This document shows, piece by piece, positions 43,181-56,265 of a stretch of DNA of 64,000 bases (its first letter is position 1; every line of letters begins with the position of its first letter). Source of the DNA: Rapana venosa (Eukaryota > Mollusca > Gastropoda > Neogastropoda > Muricidae). Both the position numbers and the translations under genes were made by a program. Where the stretch lies: the NCBI GenBank assembly GCA_028751875.1, contig CM054143.1, forward strand, positions 69,543,030 to 69,607,029, in the 5' to 3' direction. Below the pieces are notes generated by a model, which was given only the letters and a program-made list of their open reading frames with translations, was not told the origin of the DNA and searched no databases.

Positions 43181-45184
43181 ATAGCTTTTTTTTTTTGTTA
43201 AAAAATGCAGCCTGTTGGGGGAAAAAAACAGAAAGCAACAAGTGTCACTGACATGCAATACATGGCCTGAGGAATATCTCCAGGGAGAAACAATTTTTTG
43301 GCCCCCAATTTTTTTTTAAATTTCCCCAATGTAAGGAAACATTTTACACAATTTTTTGCCAGTGGAATTTTTCCCGGTTTTTCGGAAAAAGTCATTTTAA
43401 TTTTAGAGGGGGTTTTAAGGGGTGGAGAAGGGGGAGGAAGAGAAAAGGGGGGGGAAAGGGGGGAAAGGGGGGGGAAAAAAAAAGCAATGAAAGGGGGAAA
43501 AGGGGGGGTTTAAAAGGGGGGGGGACAAAGGGGGAAACGGGGGGAAAAGGGAAAAAACAAAAAAAAAAATAAAAAAACACAAAAAAAAAACCCCAAAAAA
43601 AAAAGGGGAGGGAAGAAAAAGAAAAAGGGGAGAAAAGAGGGGGGGAAAAAAAGGGGGCGGAAAAGAAAAGGAGACAGAAAAGGGAGGAAAAGGGGGAGGG
43701 GGAAAAAGAAAAAGAAAGGGGGGAAGAAAAAGAAAAAAAGGGGAGGGGGAAAGGGGGGGCGGGGGAAAAGAAAGGGGGGGGAGAGAGGAGAGAGAGGGAG
43801 GAGAGGGGAAAGGGGAGGGGAGAGAGAGGGGGGGGAGGAGAGGGGGGGAGGGGGAGAGGGGGGAAAAAGGGGAAAAAAAAGAAGGGGGAGAGAGGGGAGA
43901 GAGGGGGGGGGAGAGAGAGGGGAGAAGGGGGGGAAAGGAGGGGAGAGAGGGAGAGAGAGAGGGGGAGGGGAGGGGGGAAGAGAGGAAGGGGGAGAGAGGG
44001 AGAAAAAGGAGGGGGGAAGGGAGAGGAGGAAGGGGAGGGGGGAGAGGGGGAAAAGGGAAAAGGGGGGAAGAGATGGGAGGGGAGGGGAATGGGAGAGAAG
44101 GGGGAGGAAGGGGGGAGGGAGGGGGGAGGGGGGGGAGAGAGAGGGAGGGAAGAGGGGGAGAGAGGGGGGGAGAAAAGGGGGAAGAAGGGAGGAGGGGAGA
44201 GGGGAGGGAGAAAAGGGGAGAGAGAGGGGGAAAAAATAAACCCGAAAAAGAGGGAAGGGAAAAGAGGGGGGAAAAAAGGGGGGGTAAGGGGGAAAGGGGG
44301 GGGAAAAAAAAAAAAAAAAAGGGAAAAAAAGGGGAAAAGGGGAAGGGGGAAAAAAAGGGGGGGGAAAAAGAAACAGGGGGAAAGGAAATAAAAAAAAAAA
44401 AAAGAAAAGATAAAAAAGCCCAAGGTGGGGAGGGAGAGAGGGGGAGAGAAAAAGGGGGGTGGGGGGGGAGGGGGAAATAGGGGGAGGAAGGGGGGGGGAG
44501 AGGGGGGAGGGATGAGAGGGGAGAGGGGGGGGAGAGGGGGAAGGAGAAGGGGGAAAGGGGGAGAGAGAGGGGAAAGGGGAGGGGGGAGAGAGAGGGGGGG
44601 GAAAGGGTGGGGGAGAGGGGGGGGGGAGAGAAGGAAAGAGGGGGAAAGGGGAGGGAGGAGAGGAGAGAGAGAGGGGGGGGAGGGAGAAAGAAAAGGGAGA
44701 GGAAAAAAATTTTTTAATGGGGGAAAATTTGGAAATAACCAAGGTTTTTTCCCACCGGCCCCTTTTAGGGGGAAAAGGAATTTTTTGAAAAAAAACAAAA
44801 AAATTTCAAAAAGGGAAACAATTAATGTGGGCAAAGGGCTGTTTCTTCCCAAATGGATTTAATTTTATCAAGGCCCGGGGAAAATAAACAAAAAAAAAAA
44901 GCAAAAAAATGGGGGAAAAAAAACCCCTTTTTGAAGGGAAAAGGGGGGGAAAGGGGGGGCGAGCAGAGAGGGGGGGGTTTAAATTGGGGGGAAATGGGTT
45001 GGGGGAGGGGTGAAAAGAGAGGGGGAAGAGGGGGGAGGGGGGGGGAGAAAATGGGGGAGGGGGAGGAAGGGGTTTGGAAGGAGAGGGGGAGAAAAAAGGG
45101 GGGAGAGAGAGGGGGAGGGGAAGAGGGGGAGAGAGAGATGAGAAGATGGAAAGAAAAAAAGGGGTAATAAAAGGGGGGGAGTTT
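43181..45184. other. Homopolymer-inflated GGGGAAAA block
   Basis: About 1.3 kb (43405-44700) of almost only G and A in runs of 3-9, most likely a badly called GA microsatellite. 44700-45180 is similar. The long frames on both strands here are meaningless. Confidence 0.75.
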
Positions 45185-45530
45185 TTAAAAAAAATTTTTA
45201 TTCGAGGATTAAATGGATTTATTTTTTTTAAATTTCCCCCGGAAATATGGGTTTTGGGGTAATTTCGGGGTCAGTTTCCCCCAAAACCTTTTTTTGGGCC
45301 CTTTTACTCCCTTTCCGTAAAACCCGGAAACGTTTTAATTGGGGAGGATGCGGGTTTTTTTGCCAGGCTTTTATTTTTTTATAAAGGAACGGGGTGATGG
45401 AGATGGACCCCTGGAAAAAACTAATTAATGGGGTAAAAAAAAAAAACCCGAAGGGGAATCGGAACCCCTTCGTAAATAATTCAACAAATGTTCTAACCCT
45501 TTTTCCCGTCTTACCGAAAGAAAAAGGGGA
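45185..45530 (-). mobile_element. S1 SINE, full-length but poorly called copy
   Basis: TTTTTATTCGAGGATTAA, TTTTACTCCCTTTCC and CCCGGAAACGTT follow the order of S1. The minus strand has a B box (GGGGTTCCGATTCCCC, about 45453-45468) preceded by GGGTTAGAACATTTG, which resembles a tRNA A-box to anticodon region. Confidence 0.5.
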
Positions 45531-46075
45531 AGGAAAGGAGGGAGGAGAGAGTGAAGAGGGGAAGAGAGGAAATAAGAGAGGGAAGCCTAATTTTTAAGGG
45601 GGAGGGAAAATACCCCTTTCCCAAAGGGAGTAAAGGGGGAGAAAAAAAAAAAGAAAGGGAGCGGGGGGTTTGGGGGGGGCCGTGGGAGGGGGGGAGTTTT
45701 TGGTTGGGAGGGGAGGAAGGGGGGTGGAGGGGGGGGGGGGGGGGGGCTGTGGGGGGGGGGGAAAAAAGGGGGGGGGAAAAAACTGGGATATCGGGGGGTT
45801 GGGTTTCCCCCTTTTGGGGGGGGGGGGGGGGGAGGGGGGGGGGGGGGGGGGGTGGGGGGGGGGGGGGGGGGGGGAAGGGGGGGGGGGGAGGGGGGGGGGG
45901 GGGGTTAAAAATTGGGGGGGGGGGGGGGGGTTTGGGGGGGGGGGTGCCCTTTTTTTTTTGGGGGGGGGGGGGGGGTTTGGGGGGGGGGGGGGGGGGGGGA
46001 AAAAAGGTGGGGGGGGGGGGTTTTTATGGGGGGGGGGGGGGGGGTGGGGGGGGGGGTTTTTGGGGGGGGGGGTGT

Positions 46076-46136
<61 letters not shown>
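45531..46136. other. Poly-G dominated block
   Basis: G runs of 8 to over 50 with isolated T or A. Possibly a miscalled GGTGTG-type array equivalent to the inverted CCACA array at 24.9-26.4 kb (inference). Confidence 0.6.
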
Positions 46137-46139
<3 letters not shown>

Positions 46140-49100
46140 AAAAAAAAAGAAACGATTGGGGTTTGAAAATCGAAAGCGGGGGGCCAGGTGTTGGGGGGGA
46201 TTTTTTCTGTGATCACCCTTTCAAAACTTCAGTGTGTTTTGGGGTTTTTAATCCCCCTTGTGTCGTTGACAAGGTTAGAATCTTTTCATTTTGGCCTGTT
46301 TTTTTTTTTGCTTTTTTGGTTTTTCCCTGCTTTTTTGGGTTTCTTGCCCATTTCCCAATGAAGATGTGTTGCATGCTTTTTTTTTTTTAAAATTGTTTTT
46401 TAAATTTTAAAGAAAAGAATGGCCCTTTTTGGGGGGAAGGGGGGTGTTTTTCTTTCTTGAATTTTATTTTTTATCCCCCATCCCCCAAACTCTTTTTTTT
46501 TAAAATTCCCTCCCCCTTTCTTTCAATGTTTAAATTTTCGTCCTGTTTCCTGTTTTTTTTTTTTTCTTTCTATTTTTAAATAAAACGAATATTTTTAAAT
46601 ATGTCCGATTTTTTTTTTATTGGTCCTGGGATTGCCAGGACATCATTTTCGTTTGGTTTTCCCAATTTTTTTTAAAGTTTGGGTTTTTTGGGGGAAATTT
46701 TTCGGGTTTTTCTGCAAAGAAAAAAAAACTGTCGTTTTTTTTTTACGGATGTCACCCCCGGGCCCAAGCGTGTTTTGTGAGGGATGATTACAATAATTAG
46801 GACCAGAACGCTTTTTTGGACTTTTATTTTTCCCGTTAAAAAACCCCATACATGATATGCACGGGACTTTTCCCAAGAGCAAAACGGCGCTGGCGCGGTT
46901 TAAAATTTTACGTAAAACACACCACACACCCCACACACACACACACACACCCCCAAAAACACCCACACACCACAAAAGCCCCACGCAAAATCCCGAACAC
47001 CCCAAGGGGCACGCAGGCATCCCACACCCACGCACGGTTTTCACACAACATGCTTGCGGATGTCATGCAATCAGGCCAAAAATTGCACAGGGCGTCCCAG
47101 ACAGGGGCACACTTTGGTATGCTTTATTTTGATAAAAAGGGGACTGCCCCTTATTGAAGCTTTTGCATTTTTGGGGAACAGTTTTAGGGGCCCATCATTT
47201 ACATTCTGGTTTTACACTGCCTTTTTTTTGAGGGGGGCAGAGAGGGAGAGGAACGGGACTGTCCCAGTATCCACCAACCCGTAAAACCCCCCCATCCACC
47301 CAATCCCCCATCCAAAAACCCCCAATCCATCCATTCCTCCCCCCCTCCCTCCCCCCACCCACCATCGATCTCCCCTTTTCCCACTCACCCCCCATCCATC
47401 CATCCTCCGCCCCCCCACCTTTGGGTTTTAATTCCATCTTTTCCACCCACCCACCCCCTACGGACCCACCCTCCATCTGTAAATTAAAACTGCCCAAACC
47501 CTCCACTTACAGACCCACCCATCCTACTTTACATCTGTCACCCATCCATGGGCCCACCCCATCCATACATTTTTGGGAAAGCCATCCATGGGACCCACCC
47601 TTTCCATTTATCCACCAACCACTATCCATCCATAGGAAAAAGAGGAGAAGAGAGAGATGGGGAGAGAGGAGAAAGAGAGGGATGAATTTTGGGGGGGGAG
47701 AGGGGAATGGGGGAGGGGAGGAGTGTTGGGGGAGAGACCGAGTAGGGGGAGAAGAGAGAGAGACAAAGTGAGGGGGGTGGGGGGGGGAAAGGAAAGGGAA
47801 AAGGGGAAACCTTTGGGTGTGTTTGTCATTTTTTGGAAGAAAAGGGTTTGGGGGGGGGTTTCAGCTTGGGGGTTGTTTTGTTTTGTGGTGGGTTGTGTGT
47901 GTGTGTGTGTGTGTGGTGTGTTGTGTGGGGTGTTGTTTTGTGGGGTGTTTGTGTGTTGGTGTGTGTGGGTTTGTGTGGTGTGTTGTGTTGTGTGTGTGTG
48001 GGGTGTGTGTTTTGTGTTTTGTGGTGTGTTGTGTGTTTGTTGTGTGTGTTTTTGTGTGACTTTTGGTGTGTTGTGTGTGTGTCTGTGGGGGACTGTTTTG
48101 TGGTGTATGTGTGTACGTGTTTGTGGGGTGTTGTGTGTGTGTCTTTTGGGGAAACTGTGTGTGTGAGTGCGTGGTGTATTGTGATTGTGTGGGAAAACTG
48201 CATGTGTGTGTTTTTGTGTGTGTGTGTTTTGGTGTGTGTGCTTTTGTGTGTGCTGTGTATGTGTTTTTGTGTGTTTGGCATGGTGTGTCTGCTTGTTTTT
48301 GGAGTGCGGGGTTGTGATGTGATTGTGTTGAAAAATCCCTGTGTGGTGTTGTGTGTGTGTGTGTGTGTGCGGGGTTTTGGGGTTTGTGCTGTTTGTGTGT
48401 CTGTGTGGATTGCATGTGTGGGGCTTTGGGGTTTTGTCTGTCTTTTGTGATGCATTTTGTGTGCGCGTGCCCCAAAATAAGAAAAAATGAACGTAGCCCA
48501 AAGGGTTGCTGGCTCACTGCCCGTCACTTTAAAACTAATCGAAAAAATTTGTTTGTTTTAAAAAGTTTTTTAAAAAGTTTTCATAAACACTTACCCCACC
48601 GCGATTTACCTTGTGTCGGGGAAAAAGATAGGCTTTAAAAAAATCATTTGGGTCAAAACTGAAATTTTACCCAATTATTTTTTTTTTTTCAAATTGGGCC
48701 CGGTCACAACTTTTTCTGCATTAATTTTTCTTTTTTTCCCCTAAGCGGGGCCCCTGACGGGGAAGGTGTGATTTCAGAACCCTTTGGGGTTTAACTTCAG
48801 AACGTTTTACTTACCCCCGTGGCCTTTCGCGTTTTTGGGAAAAAAACAAAAACACACAGCAAAAAAAATCCCCGAAGGGCGGGAAAAAATTTCATTCCAG
48901 AGTTGTAAAAGGGGGAAAAAAGTTTGTCAGTCATAGTATTTAAAAAAAAACCCTTACACGGAAAAGAGGAAGTAAAAACTGACAGAAGAGTACAGGGGAA
49001 AAAATCAATTTTTTTGGACAGAGAAAGTATGAGACGGGAAAAATTTTAAAAAAGCCGGGGAAAAAACAAGTCAAGAATTGGGAAGTTAATTTACCCAAGA

Positions 49101-52100
49101 AATATTGCAAGGGGAAATATTTTAAATTTCAGCTAACGGTGCAATAGTCAGGGGGGTTTTCTCCCTCCTCCCCCTTCCCTCCCTCCCTCCTTTCTCTCTC
49201 TCTCTCTTTTCCTCTCTCTTTCCCCTCTCTCTCCCTCCCCCCCCTCTTTTCTCTCTCTCTCTCCCCCCCTCCCCCCCCTCTTCTTTCTCTCTTTCTCTCT
49301 CTCTCCTCTCTCCCCTCTCTCTCTCCCCGGTTTCTCCTCTCTTTCTCTCTTTCTCTCCCCTTCTTGGGGGGGTTTTTTCGTTTCCCCACCCACAACCTGC
49401 GCGAACACAAACATGCAGGGCACGCCCACAAAACCCAGGATGGGTAGGGCCCGGCACACACACTCGACCCACATTTTTGCTCTCTCTCTTTTCTCTCTCT
49501 CTCTCTCTCTCTTTTCTCTCTCTCTCTTCTCTCTCTCTCTCTCTCTCCCCAAGCACACCCAACACACACCCCAAAAACCACATAAACACACAAAACCGCG
49601 CGCGCCCCATACAAACACAACACACCACACTTTAACAGAAGGACTTCGGGGACTGTGCTGGGGGAAGGTTGCTGGGGGCAGGGTGAACGAAAAAAAAAAT
49701 CCTTAAATTTCCCCTGCCCGTAGGAAGAAACATCCCCGGTACTTCCAAAAATCCATGAAGAAACCGTTCAGAGGGACAGGGGTGTCTTTTCCCGTCCCCC
49801 ACCCCTTTCCCCTTTTCCCTTGTAAACCCCATTCAATGGGCCCAATGCCAAATTGGGCCCGTGGTTTTTTAGTCGCCATCATAAAAAAAAAAAACTGACA
49901 ATGTCACTTCAGGAGAAACCCCACAGAAGGAGGCAGGGGAGAATGGTGTTTTACCGGCCCTTTAAAAACCTTGGCAGCAAGCTTTTTGGGGCGGTTCCCC
50001 TCCCAAAACTCTTGTTTTCCTTTTTCCTGTTGAATCCCTCCCCGGCCCGAACTGCGCAAGGGGCCCGTGTTTTTTTGGGCCACAATCTCAAAAAGTGGGC
50101 TGGTCGTTGTTCGAAACCAATCCCGTGGGCCAAGTCCCGTTGGGGGTGAGCAAGGGTCCTCCAAAGGGCAGTTCCCTTTTTCTGGCCCTCCCTCAACCTG
50201 AGAGGCCACTGACAAATGAGTGTCCACAGGGTGTGTGCTGCTGCTCTGCTGCTGTGTCACGCCCTTCCTGCTTTCTCCTTCCCTTCCGGCACCTTCGGCT
50301 TTTTTCCGATTTCTTTTTAAATCAGAATTTCAATTGGGAATTTCCCGTTTTGTGAAAGAAAAATATTTTTGGGAAAAATGGTCCACCTTTGTCCCCCCGA
50401 AAAAAAAATGTAAACTTCTAGTTTCTCAATTATTGGGTTAGTCAAAGGGGGGGTCAGAGTTCCCAAAAAAATGTGTTTTTGAAGCCGCATCAGCCTTTGG
50501 GCGTGACCTGTTTTGGGGGTGGGAAGATGTCATGGACAGGCTGACCCGGTGTTGAACATACAGTCTTGTAATCCCCACTTTTGGGATTTAATTTAACTTT
50601 TGCCTGTATCCGTTACAAAATCGCCTTTCGCTGTTTACCCCCTGGGCTTTTCATCTTTTGCTGTTAAATTTTGTGGGCACATTTACACACGTTTAAAAAG
50701 GCCCCCCGCTTTTACACTTTTAACATGTCATCTTTTGGGTGTTACTTTTTTGGCATGTTTACCCCACGTTTAAAAGCTCCCCCGCTGTTTACAATGTAGG
50801 CATGTCATTTTTTTCTGTTTTCTTTGTGGTCACTGTTTCAAGTTAACAGCTCCTCCCGCTGTTGACACTGTAAATGTCTTTTTTTGCTGTTTAATTTGTG
50901 GTCATGTTTCACACGTTAACAGCTCCTCCCGTGTTGACACGGTATCAAGGCTTGCTTTCTGTTTTTGTGGTTTTCACATCGCCCCCCCCTGTTTTTTGGG
51001 GTTTGGGGCCCTTTTAAAAAAAGTCACACATCACAGACACTGGTCACTGGGCAGTGGGGGTGGCCCACACACGACTTCCTAGCCCCTGACCCCAAAAAGT
51101 TTATGGCTTGGCAGCAGCAGGGGCGTACGTGCACAAGGGCAGCCGGGGATTGTTTCCCGCCAAATCAAGTCAAAAAGATCTTTTTTTGAGGGTTAAAAAA
51201 TCAAGTTTATACAACTTTTTTTCCACCTGCTCTCACAATAAAGAGAGAATCAAGAAAACTGACATAGAAAAGCAATCAAAAGAGCCAGGGGACTGAAAGA
51301 CTGAGCGCTAAAGCCCCACTGAAAAAGGCCGGCAAAGCAGCCCCACCACACACACCACCCCTACAAAACACCACACCAAACACCCCCAAACCAAAACCCA
51401 AAAACCCCCACAAAAAAACACCCCCAAAAAACACACAAAAACCACCCCCAAACCAAAAAAAACACACAGAAAAAAAACCCACAGAAAAAACACCACCCCG
51501 ACAGACAGACCCCACACCCCACACACACAGAGGACACACCACACACACACCCACCACAGACGACAGGGCACACACCACACCAGACACACCCACACATTCC
51601 CCACAAACACAACCCCACCACACCACACACACCACCCCTCACACAAACCACAACACACCCCACACGGCGGGTTATTTCGTCATATGGGGCAAAGTGTGTG
51701 GCGCTGAAGCAGACACAAAACCCCAGTTGCTTTTCCCGTTCTGCAGTTGTGTTGGGTAAAAGAATCAATTTTAGTCTTGATCTTCTGATGTTTTTCTATC
51801 CCTTAAGTCTGCTTTTTTTTTGTCTCTATTCTGTCTGTCTGTCTGTTGTTTTGTCTGTTGTCTGTCTGTCTTCTTTTCTCTCTCTCTTTTCTCTCTTCTC
51901 TCCTTTTCTCTCTTTTATCTCTTCTCTATCCAAATCCCTCTTTGTTGGGGAAGGGGGGGGGGGGTTTTATTTGGGGGTTTTTTCCCCCCTTTTTATTTTT
52001 TGGGTTTTTTTTTGATTTATTTGTTTGTTATTTTGTTTTTTTTATGTTTTTTTTTTGGGGGGGAAACGGGGGGGGGGGGGGGGGGGGGGTTTTTGGGCTT

Positions 52101-54300
52101 GTTTGTTGGTTGTTTTTTTTTTCCCTATCCCCCTTCCCTCCCTCCCCTATTACCTACTTTCATACATGCATCCCCATCAAACTCCCAACCTTTCCTATTC
52201 CCTTCCCCTTTTTCCCCTACATCCCCCCCTTCCCCTTCCCTTTCCTTTCCTTCCCTTTTCCCATTCCCTATTTTCCCTAACCCATCTCCCCACCTACCTT
52301 TCCCCCCTTTCCCTTTTATCTTCCTCCCCACCTACCTCCCTCCTCCCCTACCACCTGCCTTTTCTCCCTACCCCCTCCCTATTCCCCCCCCTCCCTCCCT
52401 AAATTTCCCCTTTCCCACCCCCCATCCTTCCCTCCCTACCTTCCTATTTCCCCTCCCTACCTACCCCTACATCCCCCTTTTTTTACCCCACTCCCTATTT
52501 TTTCTATCTTCCCACCTCCTCCCTCCTAATTTCCCACCTCCCTCCATCCCTATCTCTACTTACCTAAAATTTCCCTACCTCCTACCTTCCCCCCTTTCTT
52601 TCCTATCTCCCTACCTCCCTCCCACTTAAAATATCTCCCTTTCTACCCCCCTTTTTCTCCCTCCCTTTCCCCCCCTACCTATTCCCTACCCATCTCCCTC
52701 CCCCCTAAACCCCCCTCCCTCCCTACCTTTTCTCCCTTTCCCAATCTCCCTACCTATTTTCCCTATCTCCTCCCTCCCCCCCCCCTAAACTCCCCCCTAC
52801 CTCCCCACCTGCATATCTCCCTCCCTCCCCCTACCTGCCTATCTCCCTCCCTCCCCACCTTTCCCCTCCTACCTCCCCATTACCTCCCTTCCCCCCTCCT
52901 CTTTCCTTTTTTTACCTACCCATTTTCTTTAAACCCAAGTCCCCGCCCTTTCCTACCCTACCACCCTACCCCTCCGCCCCTTCCTCCCTCCCTGCCTATT
53001 CCAAACCCTACCTCCCTTTAAATATCTCCATCTCCTTCCCTCCCCCTTTCCCCCCCTTCTCCCTCCTCCCCTTTCCTATCTTTCCCCCACCTATCTCCCT
53101 CCCTACTTCCCTCCCTACCTTTCCCCCCCTACCTTTCTCCCTACTCTACCTCCTCGCCCACCGCCCATTCCCCCCCTACCTACCTTTCCTCCCCCCTACC
53201 CGCCTACTTTCCCATACTTTTTCTCCCCACCTACCCCCCTCCCCCCCTACCTGCATATTTTCCCTCCCTCCCCCCTTTTCTCCCTCCCTCCTACCTATCT
53301 CCCCCCCCTCCCCATCTCCCCACCCACCTATCCCCACCCACTTATCTCCCTACCCACCTCCCTCCCTATCTCCCTCCCCCCTACCTAAACCCCCTCCCTT
53401 TCCTATCTTCCTACCCCCTCCCTTTTTCCCCCCCCTCCCTAAATACCTCCTTTCCCGGCCTATTTCCTACCTCCCTACCTACTACCTACCTTTACCAAAA
53501 TACCTTTTCCCCCCTTCCCCTTTGGGGCCCACCTACCTTTCTCCCTTCTTGCCTATCTCCCCCCCTACCCACCCTTTTTCCCCCCCTCCTTCCCTCCCTC
53601 CCCATCTATCTACCTCCCACCTGCCCTATCTCCCTCCCCCCCCTCCCCCCCTATCTCCCCCCCTCCCTCCCCCCCCTTTATCCTTTCCCCCCCTCCCTCC
53701 CTCTCCCCACCCCCCTCCCTCCCTATCTCCCTACCTTAGTCTTTCCCCCCCTCCCTATTCCCTACCTCCCTTTCCCCCCTACCCACCCCATCTCCCTCCC
53801 CCCCCTACCAAACTCCCTACTTCCTATCTCCCCCCCTCCTAAACTCCCTACCTAATCCATTTTCCCCACCTACCTATCTCCCCGCCCTTTTCCTTTCCTA
53901 CCTATCTCCCTTTCCCCCCTCCCTCCCTACCTTTTCTCCCTTTCCTCCCCCCCTCCCTCCCTATCTCCCACCTTCCTCCCTACCTACCCCATTTTCCTCC
54001 TTTCCCTACCTCCCTTTCGTACCTCCCCACCTACCTACTTACCCCCCTTTTTCCTTTCCTCCCTACGTACCTCCCTTCCTACCTCCTACCCCTTCCCTAC
54101 CTCCTCTCTTACATCCTCCCTACTATCTCTTAACCCGCGGGGCCCTAGCCCTACCCAAACCCTCTCCCCCCCCTCCCTATCTTCTCCCTCCCCCCTTATT
54201 TCCTCCTTTCCCCACCTCCTCTTTTAAAATCCTTTTCCTGTCTCTTTTAAACCCCGTCCCTAACCCTACCCACCCCCTCCCCCCCTCCCTCTTTCCCTCC

Positions 54301-54336
<36 letters not shown>

Positions 54337-54420
54337 AAACCCGCCCGGGGCCCAGGCCCCCACTCCCTGTTTTCACCAATTTGCGGAGGGGGGAGGAGGC
54401 TGGTTTGGTGGATTAAACTG
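46137..54420. repeat. Right arm of the large inverted duplication
   Basis: Reverse complement of 18060-24690, with strong homopolymer expansion and loss of dinucleotide periodicity. It includes degraded CA/GT, CT and GGAT arrays, the 76-bp minisatellite (about 50620-50960) and the CTACCTCCC minisatellite (52120-54330). No intact frame; the equivalent of the 193-codon frame is broken. Confidence 0.85.
52120..54330. repeat. CTACCTCCCTCC minisatellite, inverted copy
   Basis: About 2.2 kb, complement of the array at 18235-19676, with many CCCC and TTTT expansions. It ends in a C tract of over 30 bases at 54303-54335. Confidence 0.93.
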
Positions 54421-56010
54421 CTTGGTTGGGTGGTGGGGTTTGGTTTGGGGGGTTGGTTGGATGGATGGTTGGGTGGGGGGTGGGGGGTGGGTGGGTTTGT
54501 TGGTTGGTTTTTGGGGTGTGGGTTTGGGGTTTGGGGGTTTTGGGTGGGTTGGTTGTTGGGTTGGGGTTGGGTTTTTGGGGGGGGTTGGGGGTTTTAGGGG
54601 GTTTGGTGGTTTTTGGGGGGGTTTTTTGGTTTTTTTTGGTTGGGGTTTTTTTTTGGGGGGTTTTTTTGTTTTTTTGTTGGGGTTTTTTTTTTTGTTGTTT
54701 CTTTTATTTTGGGGGGGGTTTATTTTTTTTTTTGGGTTGGAGGTTTTTTTTTTTTTTTTTTTTTATTTTGGGGGGGGTTTTTTGGTTGGGTTTTGGGGGG
54801 TTTTTATTTTATTCCTCAGGGTTTTGGGGGGGTGGGGTGGTTACCCCCCTTGGTTCCCGGGGGGGGGGCGTTGGGTTGGTTTTTTTCCTTTTAAGTTTTT
54901 TAATTTGCTTTTTTAGGGCTTTTTGTTCCCCATTTTAATTTTTGGAAATTCTGGGTTTCCTTTAGCACCCCTTGTAGGCCCTTTCCCCCGGGCCTTCAAA
55001 TTTTCACCTCCTATATTTTTTTGTTTTGTTTTTTCTTCTTTTCTTTTTTCCATTGTTTGGCGGTTTTAAGGGGTTTTTCCCGGCAAGACCCCCAGGGGGG
55101 GGGGGGAACCGAAAGAAATTCCCGAAGGCCCGGTGGTTTTTTGGGTTTTTTAACCGGGGGGGTTCAATGGGAATTGGTGGCTTAAACGGGTTTTTGGTTA
55201 GGAAAGGGTTTGGACGATGTTTGTTTGTTTTTAAAAAAGTAAAGGGGGTTTTTCTTTAAATTCAGGGCCAAAAAAGGAATGCCATTGGGGGGTTAAAAAA
55301 AGGTTTTTAAAAAGGTTTTGGGGAGGCAGGAGAGGGTTAAAAGGGGGCTGTGGGGATTTAGGGTGCTTTCAGAAAAAAAGGAAAAAAAAATGGGGGGGAA
55401 AAATTTGGTTATGAAAAATTTGGGGGGGGGGGTGCAAAATGGAAAGGGGGAAAAGGGCCAGGGGGGTTGAGTTTTGGCGGGGAAAACCAGGTTGGTGGGA
55501 TTTTAAACGGTGAAAAGGACTGGTGTAACAGGGGGTCAATTTGCCTGATTTCCCCACTTTTGATACACCCCTGCTTTCCCGAAAAAAATAATTTATTGTC
55601 AGAGTCACAGGAGAGGAAGGGGGCATTTTGGAGGGAAAAAAGGGTGTTTGGGGGAGTGCTGCGGGGGGGGTTTTGGGGTGGTTTGTGGCAGTGACGCAGA
55701 GGGATGGGGGAGACAGATGTAGGGGAAAAACAGGCCAAGGCGAAAGACGTTTGCCTTTCCTGTGTTCCCCCTCTTTTTTGGGGTTGGGAGGTCCCAAATT
55801 TGAAATAATTATTTCTGGGTTTTAAAATTCGTGGGGTTTGGGGGGAGAAACCCCCGTGTGACAATGCCCTTTTTGTCTGCAACATTTATTTTCATAGTTG
55901 TTGGGGGGGTGGAACCCCTGGGTTTGAGGTGGGGGGTGGTGGTGGGGGGGGGGGGGGTTGTTTTGGTGGATCAGTGGGAAAAAATTTTAGGCTGCACAGG
56001 GGAGAGTATA
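54421..56010. other. Poorly called GT/GGTT-rich and unclassified DNA
   Basis: GGTTGG-type sequence to about 54850 corresponds in part to the CCAACC block at 18120-18200. The remainder has no recognised feature. Confidence 0.45.
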
Positions 56011-56014
56011 ATTT

Positions 56015-56265
56015 GGGCACAAGGACCAGCGATCAGGTGAACACACATCCTCCTTTCCCCTGAAAAATTTTGACAAGGCCAGAAAATCAGGTGAAACAAC
56101 TCAAACAGGGCAAATGGAAATTTTGTAAGGACCAGAAAACCCGGGGAGCCCATTAAACAGTAAATGAAGTTTTGGGAAAGGCCAGCAGATCAGGGGGAAC
56201 AACATCATCAGTCAACTGGAAATTTTTACAAGGACCGCAGATCGGTGAACACACTATAAATCAAA
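56015..56265. repeat. Minisatellite with unit near 55 bp
   Basis: Five units start at about 56020, 56077, 56139, 56180 and 56232 with AGG(A)CCAG..ATCAGGTGAA and a GGAAATTTT end. Units vary in length, partly from base-calling errors. Confidence 0.7.

Noticed and set aside
43392..44852. 486-codon Pro-Phe-Ser-Leu frame and overlapping Gly/Arg/Glu frames
   Set aside because: Derived from a miscalled G/A block; composition follows base runs only.
45551..46390. Glycine-rich 279-codon frame
   Set aside because: Translation of poly-G sequence, probably an assembly artefact.
47608..48501. 297-codon frame rich in Thr, His and Asn
   Set aside because: Covers degraded CA/GT DNA of the right inverted arm; the homologous left arm has no such frame.
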